Shown here one piece after another: positions 39,272 to 51,970 of a stretch of DNA of 64,000 nt; within the stretch, counting starts at the first letter, position 1; the number at the start of each line of letters is the position of its first letter. Both the position numbers and the translations under genes were made by a program. Where the stretch lies: contig JANQAB010000004.1 of NCBI GenBank assembly GCA_024707265.1, forward strand, positions 889,369-953,368, written 5' to 3'. Under the pieces are notes generated by a model that was not told where the DNA came from, made no database searches, and saw nothing but the letters and a program-made list of their open reading frames with translations. Source of the stretch: Sporocytophaga sp. GTDB taxonomy: Bacteria > Bacteroidota > Bacteroidia > Cytophagales > Cytophagaceae.

Positions 39272-42200
39272 CTACCTGATATCTGAATCAGTATTAGATA
39301 AAATCTGAAGCCAGCCTTTGTATTCGTCTTTGCCACAACCTGTCTTTAAGTAATAATAGTAAATACCATCTACAGTGTTCTCTGCTTTCCAGGTACCATC
39401 ATAGTTACTAGATTCGAATACCCGGCTTCCCCAACGGTTATATATTTCAATAAAAGATCCTGCCGGGAACATTATATTATCGAAGTTCTTTTCTTCCACA
39501 ATTTTAAATTCATCATTCCGCCCGTCCCCGTTAGGTGTAATTAAATTTGGAATAAAGAGAGCTTGTTTATCGACAGCATGAATATTTATTGTATCCGGAT
39601 AGGTTTGACAACCTGGCTTATCTAAGTCTTTTACATATACTAAATAGTAATTATTAAGACCGTTCGGAGTAATGTCTAAATAATTATGTTCGGTAGATAG
39701 GGTATCCATGGTGGCAGTATTGATCCATTCATAACTATAATGATCAGATCCACCCTGAGCGAATACAGTTACTCTTCTTGAAACACCGACACACAATGTA
39801 TCCATTGGGGTATCTAAAGATGTTATATCAAATCCGGGAAGACCTGCGGTAATATTGATGGTGTCTGATTTATCAGGACCACAACCTCCGGCAACAGTAT
39901 AAATATAAGAATAGGTTAGTCCGGCAATCAGGCCTGATACGCGTATACTGTCAGAATCAAGTTCACCAATAATTATAGCATCATTGGCATTGTAAGCTGA
40001 CCAAACACCAGAACCAACAGAAGGACTTAAAGTATATAAATCCAAATAAGAATTACAGGTTATTATATCCTTTCCTAGATCTACCGGAGAATTATCCGGT
40101 AAATGGATGATTGCAAAATCTCTTGAAAGATTTGAAGCACAACCCGAATCTGATGTAAAATATATGTGATAATTACCTGCTTCACTCAATGTTATTGAAG
40201 GATCGTTGCCTAACGCTTTAGCCTCCTTAAACCATTTGAATGTACCGGTAAAATTTTCGGCTTGAGCTAACATTGTCACCGATCCTCCAGGGCAGAAAGC
40301 TAATGGCCCGTCCGCAGTGAAAGTTGGCTGTGGCGGTATCGGATTTACCGTTACGGTTACAGATAAGGAGGTATCGGATGGACAAGCATTAGTAGAAACG
40401 TATTTTACTGTGTAGGTTCCCGATGTAGTTACCTTCAACGGATTGTTAGTGGAACCTGTAGACCAGGTAAAGGTACCGCCTGTAAACCCTGAGCTGCTGG
40501 CAGTGAGATCTACCGATCCACCATCACAGAAGATCTGTGGGCCGTTGGCTGTTATAATTGGTTTGGGAGGAATTGGATTAACCACAATCTCAGTACTGTC
40601 CGATACATCGGAAGGACAAAGATCGTCAGAAATAAAACTAACAGTATATTTTCCTGAAGTAGTAACAGTCAACGGATTATCAGTAGAGCCATTGGACCAG
40701 GTAAATGCACCTTTTGTAAAACCAGAGCTGCTGGCAGTAAGATCAACAGAACCACCATCACAGAAGATCTGTGGGCCGTTGGCTGTTATAATCGGTTTGG
40801 GAGGAATTGGATTAACCACAATCTCAGTACTGTCCGATACATCGGAAGGACAAAGATCGTCAGAAACAAAACTAACGGTATATTTTCCTGAAGTATTAAC
40901 AGTCAACGGATTATCAGCAGAGCCATTGGACCAGGTAAATGTTCCACCTGTAAAACCGGAACTGCTGGCAGTAAGATCAACAGAACCACCATCACAGAAG
41001 ATTTGTGGGCCGTTGGCTGTTATAATCGGTTTGGGAGGAATTGGATTAACCACAATCTCAGTACTGTCCGATACATCGGAAGGACAAAGATCGTCAGAAA
41101 CAAAACTAACGGTATATTTTCCTGAAGTAGTAACAGTCAACGGATTATCAGTAGAGCCATTGGACCAGGTAAATGCACCTTTTGTAAAACCAGAGCTGCT
41201 GGCTGTAAGATCAACAGAACCACCATCACAGAAGATCTGTGGGCCGTTGGCTGTTATAATTGGTTTGGGAGGAATTGGATTGACAACAACTTGAACACTA
41301 TCTGATACTTCAGAAGAACAAACATCGTCAGAAACAAAGGTCACTGAGTATATACCAGAAGTCGTTACGGTCAGCGGATTATCAGTTGAGCCTGTAGACC
41401 AGGTAAAGGTTCCACCTGTAAAGTCCTGACTTCTGGCAGTAAGATCCACAGAGCCGCCATCACAGAAGATCTTTGGACCGTTTGCTGATATCTCCGGTTT
41501 TGGAGGAATTGGATTAACGACCACTTCCATACTGTCTGATACTTCAGAAGGACAAACCGCGTCAGAAACAAAACTAACTGCATATTTTCCTGAAGTAGTT
41601 ACCGTCAACGGATTATCAGTAGAGCTATTGGACCAGGTAAAGGTTCCACCTGTAAAACCTGAACTGCTGGCAGTAAGATCTACAGAACCACCATCACAGA
41701 AGATCGTTGGACCATTGGCATCTATCTTTGGTTTCGGAGGAATTGGATTAACCACAATTTCAATACTGTCCGATACATCGGAAGGACAAACATTGTCAGA
41801 AACAAAACTAACTGCATATTTTCCTGAAGTAGTTACGGTCAACGGATTATCAGTAGAGCCAGTGGACCATGTAAAGGTTCCCCCTGTAAAGTCCCCGCTG
41901 CTGGCAGTAAGATCAACCGAGCCGCCATCACAGAAGATCTTTGGGCCGTTGGCATCTATCGTTGGTTTTGGAGGAATTGGATTAGCCACAATTTCAATAC
42001 TGTCCGATACATCGGAAGGACAAACATTGTCAGAAACAAAACTAACTGCATATTTTCCTGAAGTAGTTACGGTCAGCGGATTATCAGTTGAACCAGTAGA
42101 CCAGGTAAAGGTACCTCCTGTAAAACCTGAGCTATTGGCAGTAAGATCTACTGAACCTCCATCACAGAATACTAATGGACCGCTTGCTGATATCTCCGGT

Positions 42201-45200
42201 TTTGGAGGAATTGGGTTTACGACAACTGTGATACTGTCTGATGTTCCTGAAGGACAAACATCGTCAGATACATAACTGACAGCATACTTTCCTGAAGTAG
42301 TTACGGTTAACGGATTATCAGTTGAACCAGTAGACCAGGTAAAGGTTCCTCCTGTAAAGTCCTGGCTGGTGGCAGTAAGATCAACGGAACCACCATCGCA
42401 GAAGGTTAAAGGACCACTGGCTGCTATTTTTGGTTTTGGAGGATTTGGGTTTACGATAACCGTTATACTGTCTGAAGTACCTGAAGGACAAACATCGTTA
42501 GAAACAAAACTAACTGTATACTTTCCTGAAGTAGTTACGGTCAATGGATTATCAGTTGAACCTGTAGACCAGGTAAAAGTACCACCGGTGAAACCTAAGC
42601 TGCTTGCAGTAAGGTCTACTGAACCACCATCACAGAATACTAATGGACCACTGGCTGATATCTCCGGTTTTGGAGGGTTTGGGTGAACGATGACCGTAAT
42701 ACTGTCTGATGTTCCCGAAGGACAAACATTGTTAGATACGTAACTGACTGCATATTTACCTGAAGTAGTCACTCTAAGCGGATTATCAGTTGAACCAGTA
42801 GACCAGGTAAAGGTTCCTCCTGTAAAACCTTGACTGATTGCAGTAAGATTTACAGAGCCACCATCACAGAAGGTTAAAGGACCGCTTGCTGTAATCTTTG
42901 GTTTTGGAGGAATTGGATGAACGACAACATTTACTTCTGCAGAACTAACCGAAGAACACACATCATCAGAAACGTAGCTGACTGTATATTTTCCGGAGGT
43001 CGTAACACGTAAAGGATTATCAGTAGAGCCATTGGACCAGGTAAAGGTACCATTGGTAAAACCTGAACTGCTCGCGGTAAGATCTACTGATCCGCCATCA
43101 CAGAAGGTAGTAGGGCCGCTGGCCTCAATCTGTGGCCTGTTAGGATTTGGATTCACTACAACTGTAACACTGTCAGATACGACAGAGGAACAAAGTTGAG
43201 AACTTTTATAAGTAACGGCATATTTCCCTGAGGTAGTAACACGCAAAGGGTTATCTGTTGAGCCCGTGGACCATGTAAAGGTACCTCCGGTAAACCCTAA
43301 GCTGCTGGCAGTAAGATTTACAAATCCGCCATCACAGAAAGTTAATGGACCGCTGGCTGATATAGTTGGTTTTGGAGGATTCGGATGAACTACTACTGTT
43401 ACCTCTGCCGATACTGGTGATGAACAAGCTTTATCAGAAACATAAGTGACGGAATATTTTCCTGAAGTCGTTACAAGTAAAGGATTAGCAGTTGAACCTG
43501 TAGACCATGTAAAGGTGCCACCTGTAAACCCTTGGCTGCTGGCCGTAAGATTTACTGAACCTCCATTACAGAAAGTCAATGGGCCGCTGGCTGCTATTTG
43601 TGGTTTGGGAGGATTTGGATGGACTATTACAGTGACACTATCTGAAACTACAGAAGGGCAGAGGTTGGAACTTCTATAAGTAACCGCATATTTCCCCGAT
43701 GTAGTTACACGCAAAGGATTGGCAGTTGAACCTGTCGACCATGTAAATGTACCTCCGGTAAACCCTAAACTGCTGGCAGTAAGATCTACAGAACCGCCAT
43801 CACAGAAGGTCAACGGACCGCTGGCCGTTATCTGTGGCTTAGGAGGATTTGGATGGACTACAACAGTCACTTCCGCAGATACAGGTGATGAACAAACATC
43901 GTCAGAAACATAAGTGACGGTATATTTTCCCGATTTCGTTACGCGCAAAGGGTTAGCAGTCGACCCTGTTGACCATGTAAAGGTTCCACCTGTAAAACCT
44001 GAACTTCTGGCAGTAAGATCTACTGATCCTCCATCACAGAAGGTCAACGGTCCGCTGGCGGTTATTGTTGGTCTTGGAGGATTCGGATGAACTATAACCG
44101 TAACACTGTCTGATACTACAGAAGGACAAAGGTTTGAACTTCTGTATGTAACTGTATATTTACCGGATGTCGTTACATGCAATGGATTAGCCGTTGAACC
44201 TGTCGACCAGGTAAAGGTACCACCGGTAAATCCTAAACTGCTGGCCGTAAGATCCACTGATCCGCCGTCACAGAATGTCAATGGTCCGTTTGCTGTTATA
44301 TTTGGCTTGGGAGGATTTGGATGAACGACAACTGTAATAGTGTCTGATGCACCAGAAGGACAAGCATTGCCAGAAACATAACTCACAGCATATTTTCCGG
44401 AGGTAGTGACTATTAACGGATTATCAGTTGAACCCGTGGACCATGTAAAGGTACCACCAGTAAAACCTGCACTGCTCGCGGTAAGATTTACAGAACCACC
44501 GTCACAGAAAGTTAATGGTCCGCTGGCTGCTATTTGGGGTTTTGGAGGATTCGGATTTACTACAACAGTTACCTCTGCGGACACGGGAGATGAACAAGCA
44601 TCGGTAGAAACATAAGTGACGGTATATTTTCCTGAGGTAGTTACGCGCAATGGATTAGCCGTTGACCCTGTGGACCATGTAAAGGTGCCACCTGTAAATC
44701 CAGAACTGCTGGCCGTAAGATTTACCGAACCTCCATTACAGAAAGTCAATGGTCCGCTGGCAGTAATCTGTGGTTTGGGAGGGTTCGGGTGAACGGTGAA
44801 TTTAAAACCTGCGACATTCTGGTTGGAACACTTAACCGAATCAATGGTATTTGCTACAACTACAAAGTAAGTTGCGCTTTCTTTAACAGTTAAAGTAGTA
44901 TTGTTAATTTTGGTGATCACAAGATTTGCAGGAGCCACACTATCTTTATACCAGCTGTATGTGTAGGTATCTCCAACTTTCAAACCGGTTGCATTGGCTG
45001 TCAGCACGGAAGAGTCCCCTGCACAGATGTTCGCCACAGGCCCAGTAATGGTTACTTCTGTCGGGGCTTCACAAAGGGGAACACATAGGGCTTTTTCCGT
45101 TGAACAATTACAGTCAGGTGTTGCCTGTCCTAATTGTGTAGTTGTAGGTCCGCAATATTTGATTTTAGATGAATTAGATAAGGTTGCATTAAATGAACCA

Positions 45201-46089
45201 TAAGAATTTATTTTAAACAAAGCGCATTCACCGTTATCTATACTATCTCCTCTGAATAAATTCGCTGTATTGTTTGTTTCCAAATGGTTGGCTTGCATAA
45301 CAGAACCTTGATTCAGATAGATAGGACCCGCATTGGAGTTCACAGCAATGGTTCCGGCGGTTACAGTACCAGCATTATATATTCGACCACTGTTGATCGT
45401 AAGTTTACCCCCAACCGTAATATGCGATTCGCCGCAATAATTGGTCATAGCATTACCGGCATTTTGAACGGTAAAATCACCTGCGGCATAAACATCACCT
45501 GTATTAAATATAAAACCTTCGTTTTGCAAGAAAACTTTTCCTGAGGAAACAAAATTCGATCCTTTGCCGACAATAATTCTACCGCCTCTGTTGGATGTAA
45601 TGTCTGCTGAATTAATATTAGAATTGTCTTCTGCTGTAATAAATATCTTATTTCCCGGATTTACATTCTGAGAGATTGTAAGGGAAGCCCCGGTTTTCGT
45701 CGTAAAAGAAGACATGCCGTTAATCGTAGCTGAAGATAATAGGGCACCCGGATTGTGAGCAATAAATGAAAAAGTATCGGGCTCAGTTACTAGATTATTG
45801 ATACGGGTATTATCCCCGAAACTTTCAATTGTATTGTTCAATGCACCAGTACTTATCTGTACATTTGCTAATTGAACATTCGGGGCGCAAATCTTTAATG
45901 TAACATTCCTAAAGGTTGAACTGAACGAAAAATTACTTCCCCCGTAATACAAATTGTTTGGTTATTTGCTGTTGCTACTATTGACGCATTTACAGCGTAA
46001 GAAGTAGTGCAGTTATCGCATTGAGCATAACCTTTGAATTGTAAGTAAATGCTCAACAGGAATACTAAAACGGCAATTCTTTGATTCAT
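39272..46089 (-). CDS. Giant Ig-repeat surface protein with gliding-motility-associated C-terminal domain
   Basis: About 2,272 residues after joining two frames. The N-terminal 64-residue frame (46089) supplies a signal peptide (FKGYAQ) and NNQTICITGEV; it runs into the main frame if one base is added near 45928-45934. The main frame has an N-terminal region resembling pectate-lyase-like or polymorphic beta-helix repeats (residues 50-280), an Ig-like domain (ITGPVANICAGDSSVLTA), nineteen near-identical 78-residue Ig-like units (FCDGGSVDLTASS, GTFTWSTGSTDNPL, TSGKYAVS), a divergent twentieth, a PKD-type region and a C-terminal CHU_C gliding-motility-associated domain (FIPNLITPNGDGRNDEF, EIYNRWGSRVFE, GIYYYYLK). 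CHU_C is a T9SS sorting signal of type B. This is most likely a surface adhesin. Monocistronic. Confidence 0.88.
40330..44790 (-). repeat. 19 tandem Ig-like repeats, ~234 bp each
   Basis: The DNA is repetitive because the 78-residue unit is conserved at both protein and base level. The last four units (16-19) form a higher-order pair: 16 and 18 share KGAFTWSNGS, 17 and 19 share GGTFTWS. Repeat units are most alike at the 3' end of the gene, suggesting recent expansion by unequal recombination. Long antisense frames here are artefacts of the repetition. Confidence 0.9.
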
Positions 46090-46548
46090 ATCTTAAATAA
46101 AAAGCGGTAAATATCTATGTTACAACTACAAAAATAAACTTATCTATTAATACTGTCTAAGAATTATTACTATATTAAATAGGATATAAACAATTAAAGA
46201 TTTCACTAATCTGTGAAATGTAACTTAAAGAATATCAAGATGTAAAAAACAAACATAAGTTTATATTGTTTACATAATTAGTATAAAATAATATAGAGCC
46301 GTAAGACAAAAATCTGCCAATCCTGCTCAGGACTGAATTATTAAGTCTATAATTTTTCGTTTCCATATTTAATACTAGTTAAATCAACACTTGATAATAT
46401 TTTCTTCCATATCAGGCAGCCCCTTGTTTGAGTTCGGCAGGAGGGCTTTTTAGGGGATTAAACAATGGCTAATGATTTAGAATAAAGGCATTTAGTCATT
46501 GGGATTACTTTTTACTGTAATATTTTCAATAAAATAAGAAGTTAAATA
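46090..46548. other. Upstream region of the giant gene
   Basis: AT-rich sequence with no recognisable gene. The promoter of the giant gene must lie here, but no consensus pair is clear. Confidence 0.4.
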
Positions 46549-46590
46549 ATTATATATAGGTACATAGAAAGCTATATACCTATATATAAT
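46549..46590. other. AT-rich palindrome
   Basis: A 14-bp perfect inverted repeat (46549-46562 with 46577-46590) around a 14-base loop. It resembles the hairpin at 30221 in composition only. Function unknown. Confidence 0.4.
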
Positions 46591-46781
46591 AGAATGTACT
46601 AAAGGTAAACATAAAATGTGCTGATTTTTTTGTCATCATTTGAAGAGGTGAAAGCAAAGTGCTGAAATAAGGACAATTAGAAAAATTTTAAGTACAAGAA
46701 AAAATTCGACCTGCCTGGCAAACTAATGTAATATATTAATCTGATTATGGGATTGAAAGGTTATTTCAAGACGAGACATCA

Positions 46782-46834
46782 CCGAGTCAAGAAGAATCTG
46801 AGTTTCTTTTAATTTCAGATTCTTCTTGAGTCGG
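46782..46834. terminator. Long hairpin after the acyltransferase gene
   Basis: A 19-bp stem with one mismatch (46782-46800 with 46816-46834) and a 15-base loop, 34 bp beyond the acyltransferase stop. It lacks a T tract on the minus strand, so termination is plausible but unproven. Confidence 0.55.
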
Positions 46835-46868
46835 ATAAGTAAGGGATGTTAACAAATAGCCTTAAAAC

Positions 46869-48030
46869 CTAAATTGATTTATAGAGGGTTACTTTATTTT
46901 TAGCTGTTAAAAAGCGGTTCCTTAGCCAGGTTCTCAAAGGTATGTCATATAATTTCATAAGGCCATAGGCAAGAGCCAAAGAAACAACTGCAGTCAGCAG
47001 TCCTGCCGGCCAGGCTTCACTAAAGCTGTATCCATTATTTACAACCCATGAATAAAATACATACATTACAGGATAGTGTGTGATATATATGGGGTAGGAG
47101 ATGTCTCCCAGAAATTTGGATACCTGTTTAGTTTTACCCTCAACTTTTCCTCCGGCTCCAAGCCATACTATAAAAGGGAATACAACGATAAGACAAAAAC
47201 ATTCATACAGGCCATTCTGCCAGAGCTGTTCATGCCCGCCTATACGAGGTATAGAAAGAATCAGAATCAACAACAGGCCGGTATACAAAAAGGCATTTTT
47301 AATATATTTTAGCTTAAGTGTTCTTGCCAGTAATAATCCTGCGAGAAAAGGAAAGGCCACGCGTATAAAACCAATCTTAAGTTGCTGTGGATCGTCAATG
47401 GACCATCCACCTATGATATCTCCCGCAGGATTGGTAAGGGCATAGTGAATAGTAAAACCAGCAGCAATAGCCACAAAGATACCTAAAACAAAAACGGATA
47501 GGTGTCTTAATATCAGCGCATAGGATATATTGGCAATCTCTTCAAAGAAGAGTGTCCAGGCGGCACCATTGAGGGGGAACATCTCATTCCACCCCCTGAT
47601 ATCCAGTCCTTTTCCAACTGGAATCAGAAAGAATCCTAAAAACATCACCATAAGAACTTTTGCGAAAGGAACCTCAGAAATTCCACCCCAACCTTGTTCA
47701 GGTGAATGCTGAAAATAAAACAGCAATGCTCCGATAATCGAGCCCATCACAAGCATAGGCTGCAAACGTATGATCCGACGTTTGAAAAAGTGCCCCAGTG
47801 TCATGTTACCCCACCGGTCATCATAGGCATAGCCTATAACATAACCCGAAAGGATAAAGAAAAAAATCTACAGCCAGATAACCATGATTAATCCATTGTT
47901 TGGTATGATCTCCACCTGAATGAATTTCAACTATGTGGAACAGAACAACCATTATAGCGGCTATGCCTCTTAAACCATCAAGTATTTCATAGTGGGGTTT
48001 TGATTTTGATAAATCTAGTAAGGTGTTCAT
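46869..48030 (-). CDS. Acyltransferase-3 family (OafA/YrhL-like) membrane protein, frameshifted at a T7 run
   Basis: About 387 residues once joined. ATG at 48030 begins NTLLDLSKSKPHYEILDGLRGIAAIMVVLFH, whose His is the conserved catalytic site of acyltransferase-3. The frame breaks at seven T on the coding strand (47860-47866); with six it continues VDFFFILSGYVIGYAYDDRWG, the expected second helix, and then the main frame at 47804. About ten hydrophobic segments. Members O-acylate sugars of polysaccharides, lipopolysaccharide or antibiotics in the inner membrane. The substrate is unknown. It is transcribed away from the AraC-type regulator, which may control it through the direct repeats between them. 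An in-frame TTG at 48078 is an unlikely alternative start. Confidence 0.86.
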
Positions 48031-48103
48031 TTGTAATTTATTAAATAAATTCTGTATGTCCGCTTTAAGGTAGTCCAAGTTAGAAGAAAGCTGTTTATTG
48101 TAT

Positions 48104-48138
48104 TTGTCTGATATTTGTTTTTAGTTGTCTGATATTTG
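48104..48138. promoter_or_regulatory. Two 14-bp direct repeats, candidate AraC-type operator
   Basis: TTGTCTGATATTTG occurs at 48104-48117 and 48125-48138, exactly 21 bp apart (two helical turns), on the same strand. This is the geometry of AraC-family half-sites, and it lies between the divergent acyltransferase and AraC genes. Confidence 0.6.
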
Positions 48139-48162
48139 CAATTTCTTCGTTTCTTATTAAGA

Positions 48163-49026
48163 ATGGTAAAAAGCATTAAATATTGTCATATCCCAATCAG
48201 GGAAAATACTTCTTTTCATTTTGAACATGTCCATATTGCCTGGGATAAGCAGATCAATCTGCATCGGCAGGATTTCTGGGAGCTTACATATATTATCAAA
48301 GGAAGAGGAACCAGGGTTATCGGTGATGTGATGAGTACTTTTTTGGAAGGAGAGTTGATTTTAATTCCTCCTCATATTCCTCATTGCTGGTCATTTGATG
48401 AAGACGTATGCGACAAGGAAGGCAAGATTGAAAATATTTGTATTTTCTTTTCTGATGTTTTTCTTAAAAATAACGGATTTGTATTTCCGGAACTGGAGGC
48501 TGTGACCAGGAGAATTATAGAACATTCCCATGCCATTTCTTTTGAAGGCAATGCCCTGTCTGACATTCAACGCATAGTAAAATCTATGATCAGACAGAAT
48601 GATGTGGAGAGGCTTTCTTCCATGATCAGACTACTGCCTTTAATAGCTCAGTCTGAGCTGACAAATACAGTGGGAGGGCCACTTGTGGAAGATACGAATG
48701 ATAAAAGGATGCAACTTTTGCAATTATACGTGATGAATAACTTTCAAAATGCGATTACGCTTGATATGGTGTCCAAATTCATCGGTATGGAAAAAGCTTC
48801 CTTTTGTGTGTTTTTTAAGAAAATGACCAAGACATCCTTTTTTTCATATTTAGCCGAATACCGGATAGAGGCTTCATGTAAGCTTCTATTGAATACATCT
48901 TTGTCTGTAGCGGAGGTATGTAATGCCTCAGGATTTTCAGATGTTCCTTATTATAACCGTGTGTTTAAAAGGTTAAAGGGGATGACGCCAACGCAGTATA
49001 GGACTATGAATACTAAATATGTATAA
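48163..49026 (+). CDS. AraC-family transcriptional regulator
   Basis: A 287-residue regulator. The N-terminal half is a cupin-type sensor (FHFEHVHIAWDKQINLHRQDFWELTYIIKGRGTRVIGD, GELILIPPHIPHCW), and the C-terminal 100 residues hold two helix-turn-helix motifs of the AraC type (LDMVSKFIGMEKASFCVFFKKM and VAEVCNASGFSDVPYYNRVFKRLKGMTPTQYR). I take the ATG at 48163; an in-frame TTG lies 27 bp upstream. The effector is unknown. Divergent from the acyltransferase, with direct repeats between them, so control of that gene and of itself is likely. Confidence 0.93.
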   Translation: MVKSIKYCHIPIRENTSFHFEHVHIAWDKQINLHRQDFWELTYIIKGRGTRVIGDVMSTFLEGELILIPPHIPHCWSFDEDVCDKEGKIENICIFFSDVFLKNNGFVFPELEAVTRRIIEHSHAISFEGNALSDIQRIVKSMIRQNDVERLSSMIRLLPLIAQSELTNTVGGPLVEDTNDKRMQLLQLYVMNNFQNAITLDMVSKFIGMEKASFCVFFKKMTKTSFFSYLAEYRIEASCKLLLNTSLSVAEVCNASGFSDVPYYNRVFKRLKGMTPTQYRTMNTKYV

Positions 49027-49403
49027 AGTAGTTTATTTCAACATCAATGCTAACCGCTGCAGGTCTTTGCTTTATTTTTATTGGTATACTTTTCATATTT
49101 TATCAATCTTTAGAATCCCAGTTCTTTGTAAATCTACCTTAAACCTATACCATCCGGAACAATGCTCTTCTGTTAGAATAGGAGAAATATTTTTTTTAAT
49201 CTAAACAATTTCCTTTTTGATGAGTTATGTTTCCCTGTGTTAAAAACAACAGGTTATAACGCTTATTTTCAAACAATTAAAAAGGGGATAGTTTTTTATT
49301 GTTTAATCTTATATCTGTTTGAGTCTTAAAATCTTCTTTTACTATTTCTTTTTCAAAGAGGGACTAATTTAATAAAGTGTATAATTTTTAATCTTTAAAC
49401 GCT
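49027..49403. other. Intergenic region
   Basis: About 375 bp of AT-rich sequence between two plus-strand genes. I see no clear hairpin or promoter pair. Confidence 0.35.
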
Positions 49404-51777
49404 ATGAAAAAAAAGCATACTCTTGAGTCAATTGTTATTGACAGGCCTTATCACATTTATTTCAATTTTAACCAAAGCAGATTCAAACGTTCCATGTGGC
49501 AGTGGAATCTCCCAGACAACAGTGCTCGGAACAAATTGCCAGAATTGCTCCGTTTTGCATCCTTTACTTGCGGTGGATGATGATACCAACTCATTCTCGA
49601 CTATTAAGCTGGCGCCGGATATCCATTATGGATATGTTGCTCAAAGAATCAAGTTCTCGTCGGCAGGCAGTAAGAAAGATCAGATAAAAATCAAATTGTC
49701 ATTTTCAGATCCGATTTACGATCGTAAATTAATATCAAATATCTTTATCTCAACAGTGGTAGGCAATAACATCAACACAGAGAGGGTAAATTTCAATGAC
49801 AAGGATGTGAAGTTGTTCTGGTCTTCTCTCCAGGATGTTGTAGTTATTTTTAAGCCTGATGAAAATTTTCAAGGTGTTGAAATTTACCTTAAAGCAGAGA
49901 ATAACAATAAGGTCAGGGCAGTTCATCTGCATTATGCAACAGTACTTCCAGCTCCACCTGAAGTTCAGAAAGGACAAGTTATAACCTGCAAAGGTCAGCC
50001 TGCTGTGTTACAGGCTACCAAACCTTTGGGAGCAAATTTTAAATGGTACAGTCAACAAAGCGGAGGCATACCAGTCTATACAGGAGCTACATTTTCTACT
50101 CCGGCTATTACTTCAGAAACTACCTATTATGTTGAAGCGATACAATCTGGTTGTGTCATAGCACAAAGGACTCCTGTTATTATAAAACCTGCTCTGACTC
50201 CTGATGCTCCAATGGTAAGTGGTGTTACTATTTGTAGCGGTCAGTCAGCAACTTTAACTGCTTCAGGCAGTCCATCTGTTACCTTTAACTGGTATGATCA
50301 GTCTGGCAGTGGAGCTATTATTGCAACGGGAGCTTCATTTTCTACACCTCCGCTAATTAACTCTGCTACATATTATGTAGAAGCTTCCATTAACGGATGT
50401 ACTTCTGAAAGGAAGCTGGCACCGGTAAATATTCGGAAAGAACCTTCTATAGTTTGGTACCAGGCCATTCCTCAATATTCTGATATCCAAAGTATTGCTC
50501 GAACTCAGGAAAATAATTATGTGCTGGCCGGATATTACCTTGAATATACCGCCTCATATTATGCTGGTAATACATATTTCAAAATGACACGGACGGATTC
50601 GCTAGGAAACATATTATCTACCAAAAATATTTTACTTGATGATGAGGTAATTACTAATAATGTAACTCAACATACTTCCGATAATGGATACATCTTTGCA
50701 GGAACAAAAAATGATCCACTCAATCTGGCTATATTTAAAATAGATTCATCCGGAGCCATCACTTGGGCACTGGAAATACCGGCAGGCCCTCATCAGAATG
50801 GGACATCATCCATAATAGAAAATAATGATGGTACTTACTTAGTGGCAGGATATACTTCCAATACGAATGGTAAGCAGTTTGATTTCTGGGCTTTGAAACT
50901 GGATAATAGCGGAAATATTCTATGGTCGAAAACATATGGTGGACCTTATGAAGATATCTTGCTTTCTGCGGTTGCTCTTCAGGATGGTGGTTATGCACTA
51001 GGTGGTTACTCTACTTTTGATATCGGTTATGGTGTATGGGTAGTTAGAATAGATGCCTCAGGGAATTTACTTTGGGAGAAAAAATATAATAAGTCTAACT
51101 GGTGCGATCTCAAAAGCCTTCTACTAACACCGGATGGAGGTTTTCTTCTTTATGCATCCGATTATGAAGCTGATGATATCTGGATTATCAAAACAGATTC
51201 AATGGGTAATGTAGTATGGGATAAACTTTATGGAGGTCGTGGATATGACTCGCCGAAAACTATCACATCTGCTTATGGTGGTGGCTATATAGCTGGAGAG
51301 ACGAAGTATGCTTCTGGTTTACAAATATTCAAAATTGATGATGAAGGAACTATTCAATGGAACATTACTCTCGGTAGGCCTGAGACTCTAATTACAATTT
51401 TTAACAACAATGATGGAAGCTATTTTCTGGGTGGAGGGGGCTTGTTCGTGAAATTGGTCGATTCTAACGTTAATTGTTCTGCAAGGGAGGCAAAGGAAAA
51501 TGTGTCTGAAGAAGCTATCACCTCTTATACAACAACTGCTTTCCCAAATCCATTCAACTCATATGTTAATGTAACAATTGCGGCTCAGGAAGCTGGAGAT
51601 TTACATGTGCAACTCTTTTCTATTGAAGGTACATTACTGAGAGAAGTGAGGCAATATATAAATTCAGGAGAAGATATTGTTTCGTTCAAAACAGACAACC
51701 TACCTGCCGGAGCCTATATTGTAAAGTTGATCCTGAATAACCAGGTGGTTACTGAAAAATTAATTAAAAATAACTAA
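49404..51777 (+). CDS. T9SS-secreted protein with two Ig-like domains and propeller-like repeats, frameshifted at an A8 run
   Basis: About 791 residues. The ATG at 49404 is followed by eight A (49407-49414); with seven, it reads MKKSILLSQLLLTGLITFISILTKA, a perfect signal peptide in frame with the rest. A frame starting at TTG 49423 is the same protein without its true start. Residues about 45-185 are a discoidin-like region (TTVLGTNCQNCSVLHPLLAVDD), then two Ig_7-type domains (VITCKGQPAVLQA, VTICSGQSATLTA; each with YYVEA), a repeated propeller-like part (DSSGAITWALEI, DNSGNILWSKTYGG, DASGNLLWEKKY, DSMGNVVWDKLYGG) and a T9SS sorting domain (FPNPFNSYVNVTI). Function unknown; secretion is secure. 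Confidence 0.86.
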
Positions 51778-51793
51778 CCTGATATTTACTTTT

Positions 51794-51829
51794 ACTACCA
51801 GTTTGTATCTGTCAGACTGGTAGTTTTTT
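51794..51829 (+). terminator. Rho-independent terminator
   Basis: A 9-bp stem (51794-51802 with 51816-51824), extendable through a wobble pair, followed by a T run to 51829, 17 bp after the T9SS gene stop. Confidence 0.85.
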
Positions 51830-51970
51830 AATGTTTTTAGCTTTCCTTTAAATCCAATCCCCTAATGAAATTTTTAATGAAATGTTTTCAGGTAATGATA
51901 ATATCGTTATCTGTATTACCCTTTAAAACACTTTAATAAATACCATGTTAAGCGTGAAAGTATATGAACA

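Noticed and set aside
40443..41294. Long plus-strand frames across the Ig repeats (up to 283 residues, and similar ones to 44615)
   Set aside because: They are antisense to the repeats, have the same 78-residue periodicity and low-complexity composition, and lack any domain; they exist because repeated minus-strand codons avoid stops on the other strand.
40330..44790. Regular direct repeats as a possible CRISPR array
   Set aside because: Units are about 234 bp of coding sequence without spacers, and no cas gene is near.
48031..48078. TTG start for the acyltransferase
   Set aside because: The ATG at 48030 fits the family start and the extra residues add nothing.
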